A stretch of 64,000 nucleotides of DNA, taken from NCBI GenBank assembly GCA_022749755.1, contig CM040448.1, positions 11,592,481 through 11,656,480 on the forward strand, in the 5' to 3' direction. Both the position numbers and the translations under genes were made by a program. Every line of letters starts with the position of its first letter. Positions within the stretch are counted from its first letter, which is position 1. Source of the DNA: Azadirachta indica. Its lineage: Eukaryota > Streptophyta > Magnoliopsida > Sapindales > Meliaceae. Positions 36,234 through 50,224 of the stretch are shown here, in pieces. The notes beneath the pieces are model-generated. The model was not told the DNA's origin. It saw only the letters and a list, made by a program, of their open reading frames with translations, and made no database searches.

Positions 36234-37186
36234 ATGTCTACTCTAATATTTCCAAGTTGTGGTAGCGAGTGGGTCTTTGGGCCTACAGAATAAACAGATG
36301 AACTACAATAATATTTACAGAGACTGCAGAGACAGTGATACTAATGATGGAGTCGTCAGTCACTTCCCTCAAACACCAACAGACACCACCACCGTGAAGA
36401 AGCTCCACCGCAATGCTAGAGAGCGTGATCGCCGTAAGAAGATCAACTCTTTCTATACCTCTCTGCGTTCCCTGCTTTCTTAGGCCGGACTTAAATTAAT
36501 TCATCAATTAACCCTTTGTTTTTCTTTTTCTTTTCATTTAATTAATGTGATGCTTATCTTTGTTGCTTATATATGCAGAAGAAACTAAGCATTCCTGCCA
36601 TAGTTTCGCTTGTGCTAAAGTACATATCAGAACTTCAACAGCAACTGGAGAAATTGGTTCAAAACAAGGAAGAGATCCCATCAAGAATATCTGGCTGTAG
36701 GCAAAATGATTTTATTCATAAAAGAGCAAAAAGGAACGGGAGCCCCTTAATTCCCATTTCAGGAAATTGGATTAATGAAAGAGAAATTGTGATTCAGATT
36801 TCGACATTTAAAAGTAATTATAAAACTCCCGGAAAGTGTTATTATCTGAAATATTGTTTAGCTTGGAAGAGGATGTTCTTCTTCTTATGAATGCTTCTAC
36901 TTTCTTTCGAATCCTCTGGAGGAATATCCTTCTATAGTTTACACCTTCAGGTATATTTATTTATTCTTATGATACTTATAATTAATTAATTATGTATGTT
37001 GTTTTATTATCTAGCTAATCAATTATAATGATTCTTAATTTAATTTAATTGTTTTATGAGGTTATAGAGATGGAAACAACACCCAAATTGGAAACTGGGG
37101 CTTTGATTGAGAAGCTTTCATCATTGTACGAGAATAAGAAAGAGTTTCTTTCAAGTTTTAAATCAGATCCAAGCTGTTTCATATAA
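36234..37186 (+). pseudogene. Subgroup Ib bHLH transcription factor pseudogene (bHLH38/39/100/101 type)
   Basis: Three blocks keep the exon order of the iron-deficiency bHLH Ib genes. Block 1 starts at ATG 36234 (MSTLIFPSCGSEWVFGPTE), hits TAA at 36291, and resumes in another frame (QMNYNNIYRD) through the basic region KKLHRNARERDRRKKINSFY to TAG at 36481, where intact genes continue LP-x-AD. No GT donor follows where exon 1 should end. Block 2 begins after TATATGCAG (36579) with KKLSIPAIVSLVLKYISELQ, and later needs two frame changes to read LSEILFSLEEDV and then SFYSLHLQ before a GT at 36951. Block 3 (37061-37186) reads ETGALIEKLSSLYENKK and a stop. At least two nonsense and three frame changes make a working bHLH impossible, though transcription is not excluded. 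Family members activate iron uptake with FIT in root nuclei. Confidence 0.88.
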
Positions 37187-37189
37187 ATA

Positions 37190-40100
37190 TGGAGTGCATG
37201 CAAGAGAAGATCAATAAGTAGAGATGATAACCGAAGATGACTTGGCAACAGATGGAAAGCGTCTGTAAGCTATAGCTATCTAGCTATTAATGATCATGTA
37301 TTCTTTTCTTAGTGTTGATTGATATGAATACCAAAAAAAATAAAAGAGAGAAAAAAAAAAAGAAGCATAATCAATTTCATATGTACACGTTGTTGCAGTA
37401 GGGTTTCCTTTGGGGGATTAGGAAGGTGTTCTTAATTTCTTTATGTTCTGAACGATTAAATTAATATATTATATGTATATATATATATATATATATGTAT
37501 ATATGACCGCTGGATCTTTTCTATTTTATAATAATATACAAATATAGTTATTTATTTTGCATTGCATCACTTCCATCACCTGTGTGTGTGCTCGCGAAAT
37601 AGTAAGTGCATGTATAATTTGTATTTGGTTAATGGAATTTTCATAATTCTTTTGTTTTTAAGTATTTTCATGGTGATTAATTGCAGTACAAGACTACATG
37701 TTGCTTGCTCCAATTCAACTGATAATTATCAATTCAAGTCGATCAAGTGGGCATGTGCGACTTTTAAATAAGTTGATGGGACGAAAGAGTGAGTTAATTT
37801 GCCACTCATAATTCATATTTTCAATTTTGATAACACCTTTTTTTTTTTTTTTAATAATTAACATTGATATCTCATAATTAATAAATTATTTTACAATAAT
37901 TATATATTAACTAAGAATGGAAGTAAACATTGCCAAAGAAACCGAATTGAGTTTGTAACCCCAGAAAACGATCCAAGCAATTACTACTTACTAGGCATCG
38001 GAACTAGGCAATTTGAGTTGTAATTTTATGTATAACTGATTGTTTGAAGAGACATTCGCAATAAGATTAGTGATCAATAAAGGAATATTCATGATGTACT
38101 TTCTCATGAAACTTGTCTAGAATTGGGTGACCTGTTTGCAAATCTCATTGGCTTAGAAAATGCGAATATTCTATGAAATTGGAATCGGGTTTTCGCTTCA
38201 ATACCTGATTGTGAAAGATCTGGTTACCATTTTTTAAAGAATTATTTAATCAATTCCAGTTATGGTTCCGCCGCTGAATGTATAATTTACTCTAAATTAG
38301 CTGTTATATGGGGCTGGGACACATCAAACAGATGATGATCAGCAAACATATATTTGACAATAAATTACAATATTTTTTTTATATTTTTTTAGGTCTTTGA
38401 TTGAAATTCCACCTAATGGTGGAAGTTAACAAATAAATAAATCAAGTAACAAAACAAAATAGCTAAAGAAGATGCCGGGGATTGATTCGACTTACAATAT
38501 TATAAAAACCTTTCTCTAATTTAATTTTTCCAAATACATTGTATTCTGTTTTCACTTCCCGTATTCTTTTCAAACTTTATGAACGAAGTTCAAAATGCTG
38601 GTGGGACGCATGTCCATTTTGACCAAATTCACTTTCAATCGGTCGCTTAGCGGATTGTAATTTTTTTCAATCTAATTCAATTCACGTACCACAAAATTTA
38701 ATTCGATTTAATTTAATAAAAAAAAAATTCTCAAATTCGATTCAGTTTGATTTGATACATTAAAAACTAAAAAATATAATCGTAATTTCGCCGAGCCATA
38801 ATTTCACAACAATTGGCAAAGCTCAGTCAACAACAACAAATTATTTGTATGTAAGAGACATCCACTAATTACAATGACACACCAGAAAAGGTCCAAATAG
38901 TCTTGAAAATATTAATACGTTAAGCAAACTTCTTTCATCGATAAATCTCCATCAAAGTTGTCAAGAATGAATGCAAGAAAAATAAAGGTCAGACTGGTCT
39001 CCGGTTTACACACCAATGTGTGCACTCTGACGGTCAAATCAAATAATCGATAGTTTCTTTCTAGTATATGGGCTTCACTGTGTCATAATTAATATTCCCA
39101 CACAATCTCTGTTATTATAATTAGATTTTATTGAAAAAATAAAACTAATTATTACAATAAGATAAGATTTTTATATATAGTAAATTTTAGTCTAATATTG
39201 TTGAGAAATTTTATTTCAATACGAAAAAAGCTAAATATAATCAAACCTTTTCTTTTACTAACAATAGTACTATAGCTGTAAGCACTAACTTACTTTTCCT
39301 TTTGGATAAAGGTTGAATACCATGATGAAATTTTAAATCTTGTAAAATATTGAGGACTCCTGTTGCTCCTTCTTCTTTGTCGGACGTCTTCGATAAATGT
39401 CACTTTACGAGAGGAAATTTCAATCTTTGTACAAAAGTTAGAAAGTTTCTTTAAATTGGAGGGAAAGAGAGAACAAATTAAGAAGTGCTTTTTTGTTTCG
39501 TTATATTTTCGTTTCTTCAATCTGGAGTGGTTTATGCACAAATATAATGATGTAATGTTTATATTTAGATTTATAAACCTTAAGCTATTGTTAATCAAGA
39601 ACATATATACATTTAGATTTATTTATTATATTCCATAAAGGTGTAAGATTTTAATGGGGACAGTAAGATTTATGGAGAGAGGAGAAAAGGATGAATATAA
39701 AAATAAATGAAAATAAAAAATAAAAGGGGACAAAATTCTTTTAATTGTATCTAATCTGTTGAAATAAGAAAGAAAATATTAAGAGAGAATATTTTAACAA
39801 GTTAATTAATATCATATAAGAGTATTTTAATAAATATATCTAAAAAATAGCTAGCTTTAAGACAAATAAAAGTAATATTAGGGGAGTAAGTATTTCTGAA
39901 AAAATTAAAAGATGATAATAGATACTAGATATTAGAACAAGTAACATGAATATCAGGCATATTCCTTTTTCTTGTGGCGTACAAGAAAAACAAAATTAAA
40001 ACCAAAAAAAAAAAACTTTAATCAAACAACTTGAGATGAGAGATTAAAAAAGAAAAAGAAGATTGTTGTAAATAGCATTGAAAGTGTGTCAAAAATACAG

Positions 40101-43100
40101 TGTTGATGTTACGTTGAATGTTAAACAAAAGTCAAAACATAAATGACACACACACGCACTTATGTTTTCACAAAGTAATTTAAGTTTGATGTTTTATAAT
40201 ATTTGACCTGATTTAAGTGTATAAAATAAATTTGACTTTGTTATTCAGTTTCATTAAGCATAAATATAAACATAATAAGGCATAGATGGTCAACTATACA
40301 TGGCGTGGTTGCTTCCATAATCTGTTTCATTACTTCCCTGCTTGTCAAATAATCAGTGGGGTTTATGTAATTAAGATACAGATTAAAAGGTTCTTAAAAT
40401 TAAAGAAGCAACAAGAGATGATAATGATGATGTGGGCTAAAATATTTGACCAAGTATTATATGTTCTCTTTTTTTTTTTTTTTTCGTTTTAAAGAATGCA
40501 AGAGGGATGGAGTCAAAAGCAACACAACTAAATGAATTCGTTTTCCGAAATAAACAAGTTAAGTCAAAAGGCGAATTGATAAATTAAAAAAGGAAAGAAA
40601 ACATTGATATCATCAAAAGTCAAAAGAAAGCTTAATTTTCATATAATAAATCCCTCAAATTGCAATGTTTATCTCATTAATTTCTTTACATTTTTAGTTC
40701 AAAACGTTTTTAGTGTTTTTAGGTTTCCATACATTGCATCATCAATGGACTTTAAGAATTAGCAAATTACTTATTGGGATAATTTAAACGATATTTTTAT
40801 ATTTTATATTTATGTTATCTAAGTATAAGCTTCGGGTTTGTGTTATGTCTTTACACATGTTAAGTGTTAAATATGTTTTGTATTTTAAAATTTTATAAGA
40901 ATAATATTAAACTTCTCAAGTTATGTCCCAACTTTTAATTATTAAGAACAAATTCAAATAATTAAAATCCTGAAAAATATTTTACTTATTCAAATTAATT
41001 AATACAAACTAATGTGATAGTGTTGTATTATGGTCATAAATATATAATATTAGAAATACAAATTAATATCACAGTGTTATCTTATATAAATGCTAAATAG
41101 TTCATATATTTTACTTTCTTTTACTTTAATAAAAATTTATCTTATTTTTCACATAAATATAAGACATAATATAACAATACAATATTATCACATCAATTTG
41201 TAAGAATAAATTTATAGAGAAATTTATACATGTAACACTAATATAATTGTCACATATCTAACATTTTTACAAAATTAAAAAAATAAAATATATGAGAAAT
41301 ACAAAAAAATAAAAGAATATGATTTTGTTTTATTAATTTGTATAAATAAAGTTTGTATTGCTAGTATTGTTGTAAAAATTAAAACATTTAAAAAATTGAC
41401 ATTCAGTGACATGAGAAATTTGCAAAGTAAACACCCTTGGTGAAATTTTTTTTTTTTTTAAGAAAAATGCATAATTAATTAAAGAACTAAAGAAAACATA
41501 AGAGGTACCGTTTGGGAAGTCTTGAATAATTAACCATGCATCCAATTGAGCATTAGGTGCAACAGTAAAAGAGTAATTTTGGAATAAATCTGCCATTGTG
41601 GGGGCCTGGCCTGAATTGATAAACAAGATTATAGATATCATTGAAAAGTTAGGTAACTAAGTTATCTTCCTACCGAGTAATACAACGCCAAAAATTTATA
41701 CAGCAAGTTATGATCATCAAGAAGCATATACAACAATTATCAACCAAAATATATATAGTTTATAGAGTTCAGAAAGTAGTTTCCATTTGGTGATGAGTTC
41801 CTGTTCTTTTAAAAATATCTAAATATGCAAATACACTATACATTGTTTTTGTTTTCGTAGCTCGGTTGTTGGTTTTGCAAGGCATTCCTATGCCTCAATA
41901 GATATATTTATTGGTTGTAATATCAATGCTTCAAATCAATAGCATAATATAGAGGACTCATTATATTGAATAAATATGGTATTATTGATATTGTAATGTA
42001 CTATTCTATCCGTAATTCTCCTATTTTTTCTAAATCATTCCTTCAAATTCTTACGTCATTATGCTGTTTTTTGTTGGGTGGAATAGTAGGAGTCCAAACT
42101 ATCCTGATTTTGGAATGATTTGAGCCTTGTAGGCCCATCTGAGTACAGCCCGCAAATGAGTGATGTTTCATTATCGTAAGGGTTAATATGACACGTCTCC
42201 CCTGAGGTTTGAAATAATATCACTTAAAAAGAATTTGTTTTTAACGAATCACTGATCACCCCTCATGTTATCCAGTCGTTAGATACAGAGCCCTTTTAAC
42301 AGAAATTTCTCCGATTACAAATTTATCCTTAATAATTCGAACAGAATAATAACATTTTAATTCATAAACTTTAAAAAAAACAATAAATTAAGATATAATT
42401 TATTCACTTTTAATAAATTAGTTCTTGCCATATTACCGTTCAAACTTTTAATAAAATTATATATAATTACCTACTTATCTGACTAAATAATTCAAAAAAT
42501 TTCTTTATATCAATATGATACATTATGATAAGGGTATATAATATCTGTTTAAAATATGATATAAAACAAGTATTCTTAAATATCTATAAATACTCGTGTA
42601 GCATATATGTTTAATCATTTTTCTCAAAATTTTATTATCAAAATTGCATAGTGTTGTGTTAAAAACAGAAAATATAATCAACCCTAAGTTGTATCTTAAT
42701 TCTTAATTCTATCCTTAATTTCCATTTCTATTCTTAAGCCTAAATTATGTATTTTAAATTTTTTTAATACTACTAAAAATATTTTTAATAATAAAAATAT
42801 TTAATCAATTAATTAATTTTAAAGTTGATAATTGTATATATACATTACATGAAATATATTAAATTTTAAAATATTATACATACGTATGTGCATACTGTTA
42901 TTATTCATAAGTAGCAGTTCAACGCGTTTATTTACTTAAAATAATTAATTTATATTATTAATTATTTTTATTAATTAATTTTTTTTTTTATTTTTACCTT
43001 AAATTTTAATACTTTTTTATTTTGTATTCCGTTATAACAATAGAGACTAATCTGAAATTTTTGAAAAGATGCTTTGTAAATTATGCTATGCCAAACCTTA

Positions 43101-44040
43101 GGCCAGGTATGTGATAATAGCTCTTACAGTAAAGCTGTGGGTTAAAAACTTCAATATTTAGCGTCTCTTGTTCAATAGGAACTGTTTATACAAGTTGAAT
43201 TCGAGTTAATTCTTATTATATTATTAACGTAATTATTCCATGCACTAAACAAGTGAAGGTTGATAAACATCTAAATCACAACTCCTTGTGCGCTTCTTTA
43301 TAATGGTGTAACAATAACTTACATGCCTCTCCTTGCAGATCAAGAATTGAGAATTGGAGCTAACTTTGACGCATTTCTACCGCATGCTGATTCTTTGGAA
43401 ATTGCAAATGCAAAAATTATTCATTACATAAACAAGCTGCTTAGTTTTATCTTCCTAAAAATCTAGTCTGTTCCCACATCTCTCCGATGATGATAAAGAT
43501 CATACACAACAAAGCAGACACAAACCTGTACATACAGTACCCTAAAGCATTCTTCTTGAGTTTTCAGTTCGACATCATTCTTCTCTCAAACTTTAACCCC
43601 TATCCTTTGAGCAACCTTTATCCAAAGAAAAAGGAAAAAAAGAATAAACGTTGTAGGGGACATTTATGCAGTAAAAGGTATGCCAACCTTACTAGAGCTA
43701 ATTATTAAAAGGATTGCAGTCTGATGATCAAACCCTAATCTAATTTGATTCAATTAAACTAACTGATCATGCTGAATTGAAGAGCAGTGACATGAATGAT
43801 GACAAATTGATGACATACAACACTGATGATGGTGAGTGTGATATGTGAAGATGCATTCATGATGGAAAAATGTAATGAGATTAATTATGAATTATCCTTG
43901 AAAATGTCAAATCTGAAGCACAGTTGCAACTTATTGGATTCTTCAAATAAAAATGGGTAATGATGACAATAACAACATGCACCCAGTTTCCAAAAACAAA
44001 TGCATAAAATGTATGCCATGCTATGGTTCTTTCTTTATTT
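37190..44040. other. Intergenic region between bHLH pseudogene and HAD gene
   Basis: About 6.8 kb, strongly AT-rich. (TA)n at about 37463-37495, poly(T) at about 37840-37851, and a possible transposon end at 42180. The minus-strand ORF at 41333-41641 has splice-like borders but no recognisable family. I support no gene here. Confidence 0.55.
42180..42320 (+). repeat. Possible solo terminal end of the Mutator-like family at 50225-51333
   Basis: GGGTTAATATGACACGTCTCCCCTGAGGTTTGAAATAATATCAC (given in parts: GGGTTAATATGACACG, CTCCCCTGAGGTTTGA, AATAATATCAC) resembles the reverse complement of the right end of the element at 51333 (GGGGTATTATCAAAAACC, TCCCCTGAGGTTTTGA, AAAGTATCAC). The partner end was not found, so the other side has probably decayed. 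Confidence 0.45.
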
Positions 44041-44044
44041 TGCT

Positions 44045-47000
44045 TCATTCTTGATGAAAATGCTGGCATACCTCCTTGAATGAATGAACGTCACTTCCCC
44101 AAAGCCAAGCGTCACAACCTGCATCTCTGGCACCCCACACGTCATTCCTACGATCATCCCCTACATGTACAGCATCCTCAGGTTTTACTCCCAACAACTC
44201 GCAGGCTTTCAGGAATATTGTTGGATTTGGCTTCTCTGCTGCAACCTGTTCATAAAAAGAGAGCAGAAAAATGATCACCAAAATATAAATCATTTTCAGT
44301 TATTCATTTATTAAGAAGCAAGTTCAAGTGAGTTTATTCACTGTTTAACCCAAATAATTTGTAAGATTCTTGCACAAATTTTCTGACCACTTACAAAATT
44401 AAGACAAAAAACTATATTTACATTCATGAATGCTCGGGTTGTTTACTTCTAAATGAATAGAGAACCAATGTTAATCAAACCATTATCAAGTTACCTGGCA
44501 GAGCCATGTTTAAGTGACCACATGTAAAGAAAAATGAGCACATTTTTCACATGTTTAATTTTTCTCATAAATATATTGAGATATAGTGAGGTCTTAAGAA
44601 ACCACTTACTTCAGCTGACACAGCAACAGCATCAAACCACTGATCACAATTTAGAGCACGTAGCACTGGTCTTAATCTAGTGTCAAAATTTGACACGACG
44701 GCCAGCTTGACTCCTGCTTTTCTGATGGCCATAAATACTTTTTCAGCTTCAGGATCACAGAGGTGCCAAGCCTTTCAAGATAAAAAATGATAAGTGGAAT
44801 ATTAATACAACTATCGATAATCAAGTTTGCATTGCAAAATTCACAGAAAGGAAAGAAGCATTGACCACTCTACCTTTTCAGTGGTATAGTAGCTGTAAAG
44901 TTCTTCAAAGTACTGAGAGTCTGAACAGCCAGTAGAAGAACTGACTATGAACTGCCAGAATGGTCTCCCATCATTCACATATCTGCAGTAAGTTCAAAGA
45001 TAATGGTCACATCCCCGACCAACAGGGAGAAAACATTCTTCCAAATAAAACACAGAGAATCATAAAATTTTGTAGCTGAAATAAGACATAAAAGGTTAGA
45101 GGTAATATTTATGTCCAAATTGATTCTACTCATATCAGTTTACGTGTGCTCATTCTTTCACAAAAGGGCTGGATATAACATATACACAAATGGGTGCATT
45201 TTTCAACCCTGCTCAACAATAACACTCGGATAGAAATCATGAGTAAGAATCTTTACAAAAGAAAAAACATGAAGAAACTCTATGAAATTCAGAGAACTTT
45301 AGAGTCTATAGCAAGTTTGCAAAGCTTCTCAAGTGGATAATGACTTTAGTTCATTTCTGGAGTACTCACAAATCACAATGAGACAAAGTTATTCGGGCAA
45401 CCTGAACCCAAAATCACCCAAGAAAATAATTTTCAGGATTCTTGTTTAAGAGGAATGGAAAGCAGATAATGAAAGAAAAATAAGATGAGATACAAAAACA
45501 AATATTAGTTGAATCATGTATAGAGAATAATTGAATTCTATATTTTTATATGACATAAGCATTTTACATGCAATTAGAAGCAACTTTTAACATATTCACC
45601 TTATTATGCTTCCAATCTCCATTTCACTATTCACAAAAATGATTTTGTTTTCCTCACCAGATACAGTTGCCAGAAAAATATCTAGCAAATTGTCAATCAA
45701 GCTTAAACTCCTTGAATAGTATTCTAAATTTATGATTCATGGCATAGCAAAGCCTTTATGATCTTCACAATGTCTTAAGAAACAAGCATCATATACCACC
45801 TTTCAGGAAATATTAGGCCAATAACAGAAATTTGGTATTTATATTGTGCTTGACCTCATTTGAAATCCTAGCACAAATAGAAGAAATATGTTTCCAGCAT
45901 ATGTAACTAACTGGGAATTACCCGAGCATCGTCACATTAAATTTCATCAATGATATGTGAGAAGCAGCTTTACAGTATGGGCAAGAGGCACATTAGGCGG
46001 ATATGGCCAGCCTTTCCGAGGCAAGATAGTTAACCATTGATTGTCACAAAAACCAGAATTTATTTCAGAGACCAGAAAGAAGCACTCAAATGGCCAGAGG
46101 ATACACTGGCACAGCATTTTAGCTACTCAACAACTTTACTAATCTAGGCATGCTTGAGTTAGAACAACCATGTTGAGGCTTGAGATTGATCTGACTTTGA
46201 AGTGAAAATAGATAAAACCTTAAACAAACTACCTACAAAAAGGATAATACAAAATTATGAGCCATGTTGCATGTAACAAGTCACATAAGCAGGTTAAAAG
46301 TATTTCTAATTTTTGAGAATTTCCACTCACTGTTCCTTCCTTACAAGTATTAAACTAAAGTTCAACCACCATGAGTTTAAAGGGGTATGACCCTTAATTT
46401 TTAATCCAAAAATTTATTCCACAGGTTCCCTAACTGCTAAAGGTTGCAGTGTCCAATATTAATCCCCAATTTTGAACCCAGATTGATAGATTTTCTGGCT
46501 ATAAATTAAAAGAGTATATAGCTATGGATTTCATGTCAAAGTTGTATTTCAAGGATACTTGTTAATACCATTATATTAATTGCACGTTAGACAGTGGGAT
46601 GAATTCTAAATGTTTTATGGATCAAATATCTGGACAAGATAATGAATTCTACTAAAAGACTAACTCAATTAGTGGAACATGCATATTCTCATCGTTCCAC
46701 GTCAGATATTAGGAAAAGAAAATGGAATTCAGTTGAGTGAGTTTTAGCCCAAAAAGTCAAGATTAATGAAGTGGAAACAAACACTTGTGTCAAGCTATTA
46801 AAGCACCAAAGTCAGCAAAAGTAGGAAGGGAATGCAATGTAGACACCAAATTCTTAATGATCATTACTACCTTTAACAAAAATTAAACCAATCAACAATA
46901 TAATTAAATAAGGCAGTTTATGCTTGGTAACCAATACTGTATATTTATATCTGATCAGACCTTTTTCACTAATCATCAAACAAAAGTCAAGCCCAAAAAT

Positions 47001-47699
47001 AAAAAATAAAAAAATCCAAAACAGATTAAAATTGTGAAAAAATGGAATAGACCTGAGACGAGATCTTCCCCATGGCTGCTCATAAGCCCTTCTGTATCTG
47101 TTCAATATCTCAGCCTCCGAGTACCGCACGCCATACTTCTCTCCAATCTCTCTATATATCTACAAAATTAATAATCATACAAAAGAACAAACAAATAAAT
47201 AAAAACTCAGATAATATATACTTCAAAAAAGAAAAAAAAATATAATTAGAAAACAGAACGAAGATTGTTTCAGAGAGAAAAGTAGATGTTCAAAAGAAAA
47301 CCTACAAATTTATGAGAAATGAAAAAGATGATAAAGAGCAGTTAACAGAAGCAACAACACCTATGTATGCATGTTGAAAGAGAAAAAGGGAAATGGCAAC
47401 AGAAATTGAATAGAATCCAAAACTTATGCATGCAAATATACCTGGGCCATGGGCTGAGAGGGAACAAGAAGAGTACCAACAGCGTCAACAAGCAAGGCTT
47501 TATGAGTGATCTCACCATAAAGAGACCGCCTGTAATCTTCATAATCTTTTATTCCAAATATCTCCAATCCGACGCCTCTTGATGTCGATCCTACCGCAGA
47601 AGAGAAATGGCGATAGATGGAGCCATTGCCGGAGCTCGCATAGGGTTTGTGATTCAGAACGCTCTGGATAAGTCTAGCAAGTTTTGTTCTGGTCGCCAT
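44045..47699 (-). CDS. HAD-like hydrolase (HDHD3-type), five exons, probably organellar
   Basis: Haloacid dehalogenase superfamily protein; substrate unknown. Minus-strand exons: 47442-47699, 47053-47159, 44874-44982, 44610-44771, 44045-44245; all GT-AG, 837 nt, 278 residues. The N-terminus (MATRTKLARLIQSVLNHKPY and on to about residue 45) is rich in Arg and Ser with few acids, like a mitochondrial or plastid transit peptide. HAD motifs: I LLVDAVGTL (residues about 69-77), II VVSNFDTR, III AEKPNP, IV HVGDDRRNDVWGARDAG. In motif I the first Asp is kept but the usual second Asp (D+2), the acid-base residue in phosphatases, is Val, so catalysis may be unusual. It closely resembles Arabidopsis At2g41250 as I recall it, and its position between the bHLH and SSL genes fits that locus. 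The second intron (44983-47052) is 2.1 kb and shows nothing else. Confidence 0.95.
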
Positions 47700-47798
47700 T
47701 CTTCAGCTTCAAATTCATTTGATGTTATTTATTTATTTCCAATGCTTTCTGTTCCCTGTTTTTCACTCCTTTTGATTTCAGAAATTGAGTGCCCACAA

Positions 47799-47828
47799 AA
47801 GAAGAAGAAGAAGAAGAAGAAGGAAGGA
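47799..47828 (+). repeat. (GAA)n microsatellite upstream of the HAD gene
   Basis: About eight AAG/GAA units roughly 100 bases upstream of the ATG; on the gene's strand it reads CTT repeats, a common feature of plant promoters and 5' leaders. Confidence 0.85.
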
Positions 47829-50210
47829 AGCAAGACCGCAATGCTACTATTATTGCCTATTGTTTTGGAGTCTACCCACGAGTTTCACTAATATTACATT
47901 CTTGCCATTAATGAACTTCATCATCAGTCTAATGTACATATTTAATATTTTAATGAAGAAAAAAAATGTCCGATTCCCCATATTCTCAACCTCCTATCCT
48001 ATTATTTTTTTATATTTTTTTAATACCTTATTATTTTTTTAAATTTTAATTTTATCCTTCAATAATTTAAATATTTTTAATTTTATTATTTAATTAATTA
48101 TAATTCAATAATTCATGTTAAAATTGTTGAAAGAGATAATGATATATTAAAAAAATAATAGCATAATGAGATATTAACTCAAAATTTAAAAAGCAATTAA
48201 ACATTCTTCCTTTAATGAACTTCTCCTTCACAAATGATAGATATGATCATTGATTTTTAGATATTATTCTTTTTAACGACTTATATTTTATGTTACATGA
48301 TGGTTGTGATATAATTTTTTTTTAAGAAAATAATATTTTTAAAGTAATATAGTTTTAATTTAAAAATAAAATATATACTCCACTAATGTTAAAGAGTAGA
48401 ATATTGTATTCAAAAAGATTAAACGTGTTCAATTTTAATATATATAGTGTTAAAAGAATTAAAAATATTAGAATACCAAATGTTTATATAATATTCTTTT
48501 AAAAAATTTTGTTGAATGATAACCAAAACAGTAAGATGAAAAGTAACTCCAAGGGAGGCCTGATGGAATGGCACCAGTTCAGGTAAAATTGTAAATAAAT
48601 TGAAAAGGGTGTGCGTAAAGATAGCGATTCGATTGGCGTGGCACGGGAATAGATAGCTAACAATAGAATAAGCGGCATCTATGAAAGACTACCACCTTAG
48701 GAAGAAGACCTGAGCTGTGAGGGCGAGTCCAGGAAATTGATGACGTGGCAGACAAAGAAGGAGTCTAGTTGCCACGTAAGCAATTCAAATTCCTCCATCA
48801 ATGAGATTCGGCCAGGCAGTTAAGGCAACAATCGACCGTGACCCCACTTGCAGATCCAATGACTTCAAAATTCACGTGGACCCCTCTTTGTTTGTTTCGT
48901 AGAGCGGATAATGGATAATGACAAGATAAAATATGTTAATGCTAAAACCAAGAAAAGCCTCACGTTGGCCTCGCCGTCGTCGTCACTTAGTATAAAAAAG
49001 TTTTAGATATTTTAAAAAATATTTTTATTTATCCGCATATAAGAATTTTTAAAAACTAAAAGTTAGGAAGAAAAAACGTACAAAAATTAAATATTATATT
49101 TATAATAAAAAAGAAATTAAATAAAAATCAGGAATATTCATTGGGTGGTGGCTAGAAGTATGGAGGATAATTGTATTTATCCATAGAAAGACAGACAATG
49201 TTTTAATTAATAATTATGCAGGTGATGTTACTAACTTGCAAGTATATAGAATAGAAGTTTCTGTAGGCTCCAAATAATTGCCGTAAAAATAAATAAATAA
49301 ATAATTTATTACAAATTTTTATTAAATAAAATAGAAATTACTGTAGGCATTGCCAATGATTTCATCAGTCTTCCTTCGTCAGGTAGATTTATAAATATCG
49401 TCTTGCCTTTTATCTTATTATTTTTCTTGAAAAACAAAACCCTTTAATACCCTTTTTTTTATTTTTTATTAAAAGAGATTTAATTGAATACAATGATATC
49501 ACAATTTTAATTCCCGAAAAGATTAAGTTTGAAGTTGATGGATTGGAGAGAATGAAAATGAACGTAGAATTTGTGGAAATGTAATCTTGATGGATTGTAT
49601 CCACAAGCTTAAACTTGAGGACGGAAATGAATCAAGGACGCGTGCCACAAACTCTCTATTCAGTAGTTAACGACTCCAAAGACTTGGAGTGCCAATGGGT
49701 CCCATTTTTTAACGATATCAAATTACACGTGGACACTTTGCCGCTAAGATGCTGCGGAAAAAATTGTATGTACCCCGGCCCACAGCTCAGAAGCCACATA
49801 TAAATGATATCACCATCCAATAACGACACATCATCTTTACCATCCATTATGGTAAAATATGGGTCCCCTTAATTTCTTGAGTGTGACGATGAATGCTCTC
49901 GAAATGTGTGCGTGTCCTATCTTATTCTTTTTTTCTAATAATTTATGACCCGTGCTCTCTCTCTCTCTCTAAAGGTATGTTAGACGTAACATAGCTCCCT
50001 TTGAGATTGCTCTGAAAATGATATATACTCATAATTTTAAACTGTACTTTTTTGAAATTATCTTCAATTAAATTTTTATTTACTAATCATTTTCTAAAAA
50101 TTATGTGATTCATTAATGTAGGGAGTAAAAATTTATTTATTGTCAACTCAGCCTCCTATTTTTTATTATGAGCTAAAAATATTAAAGATAAAAATATCAC
50201 TAATACATGA
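47829..50210. other. Intergenic region upstream of the HAD gene
   Basis: AT-rich. Around 48700-48900 and 49620-49800 the base composition is more balanced, with several ACGTGG/CCACGT words (for example near 48770 and 48870), so it may hold bZIP-type control sites. No gene supported; (CT)n at about 49959-49971. Confidence 0.45.
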
Positions 50211-50224
50211 AATATTTATTATGT

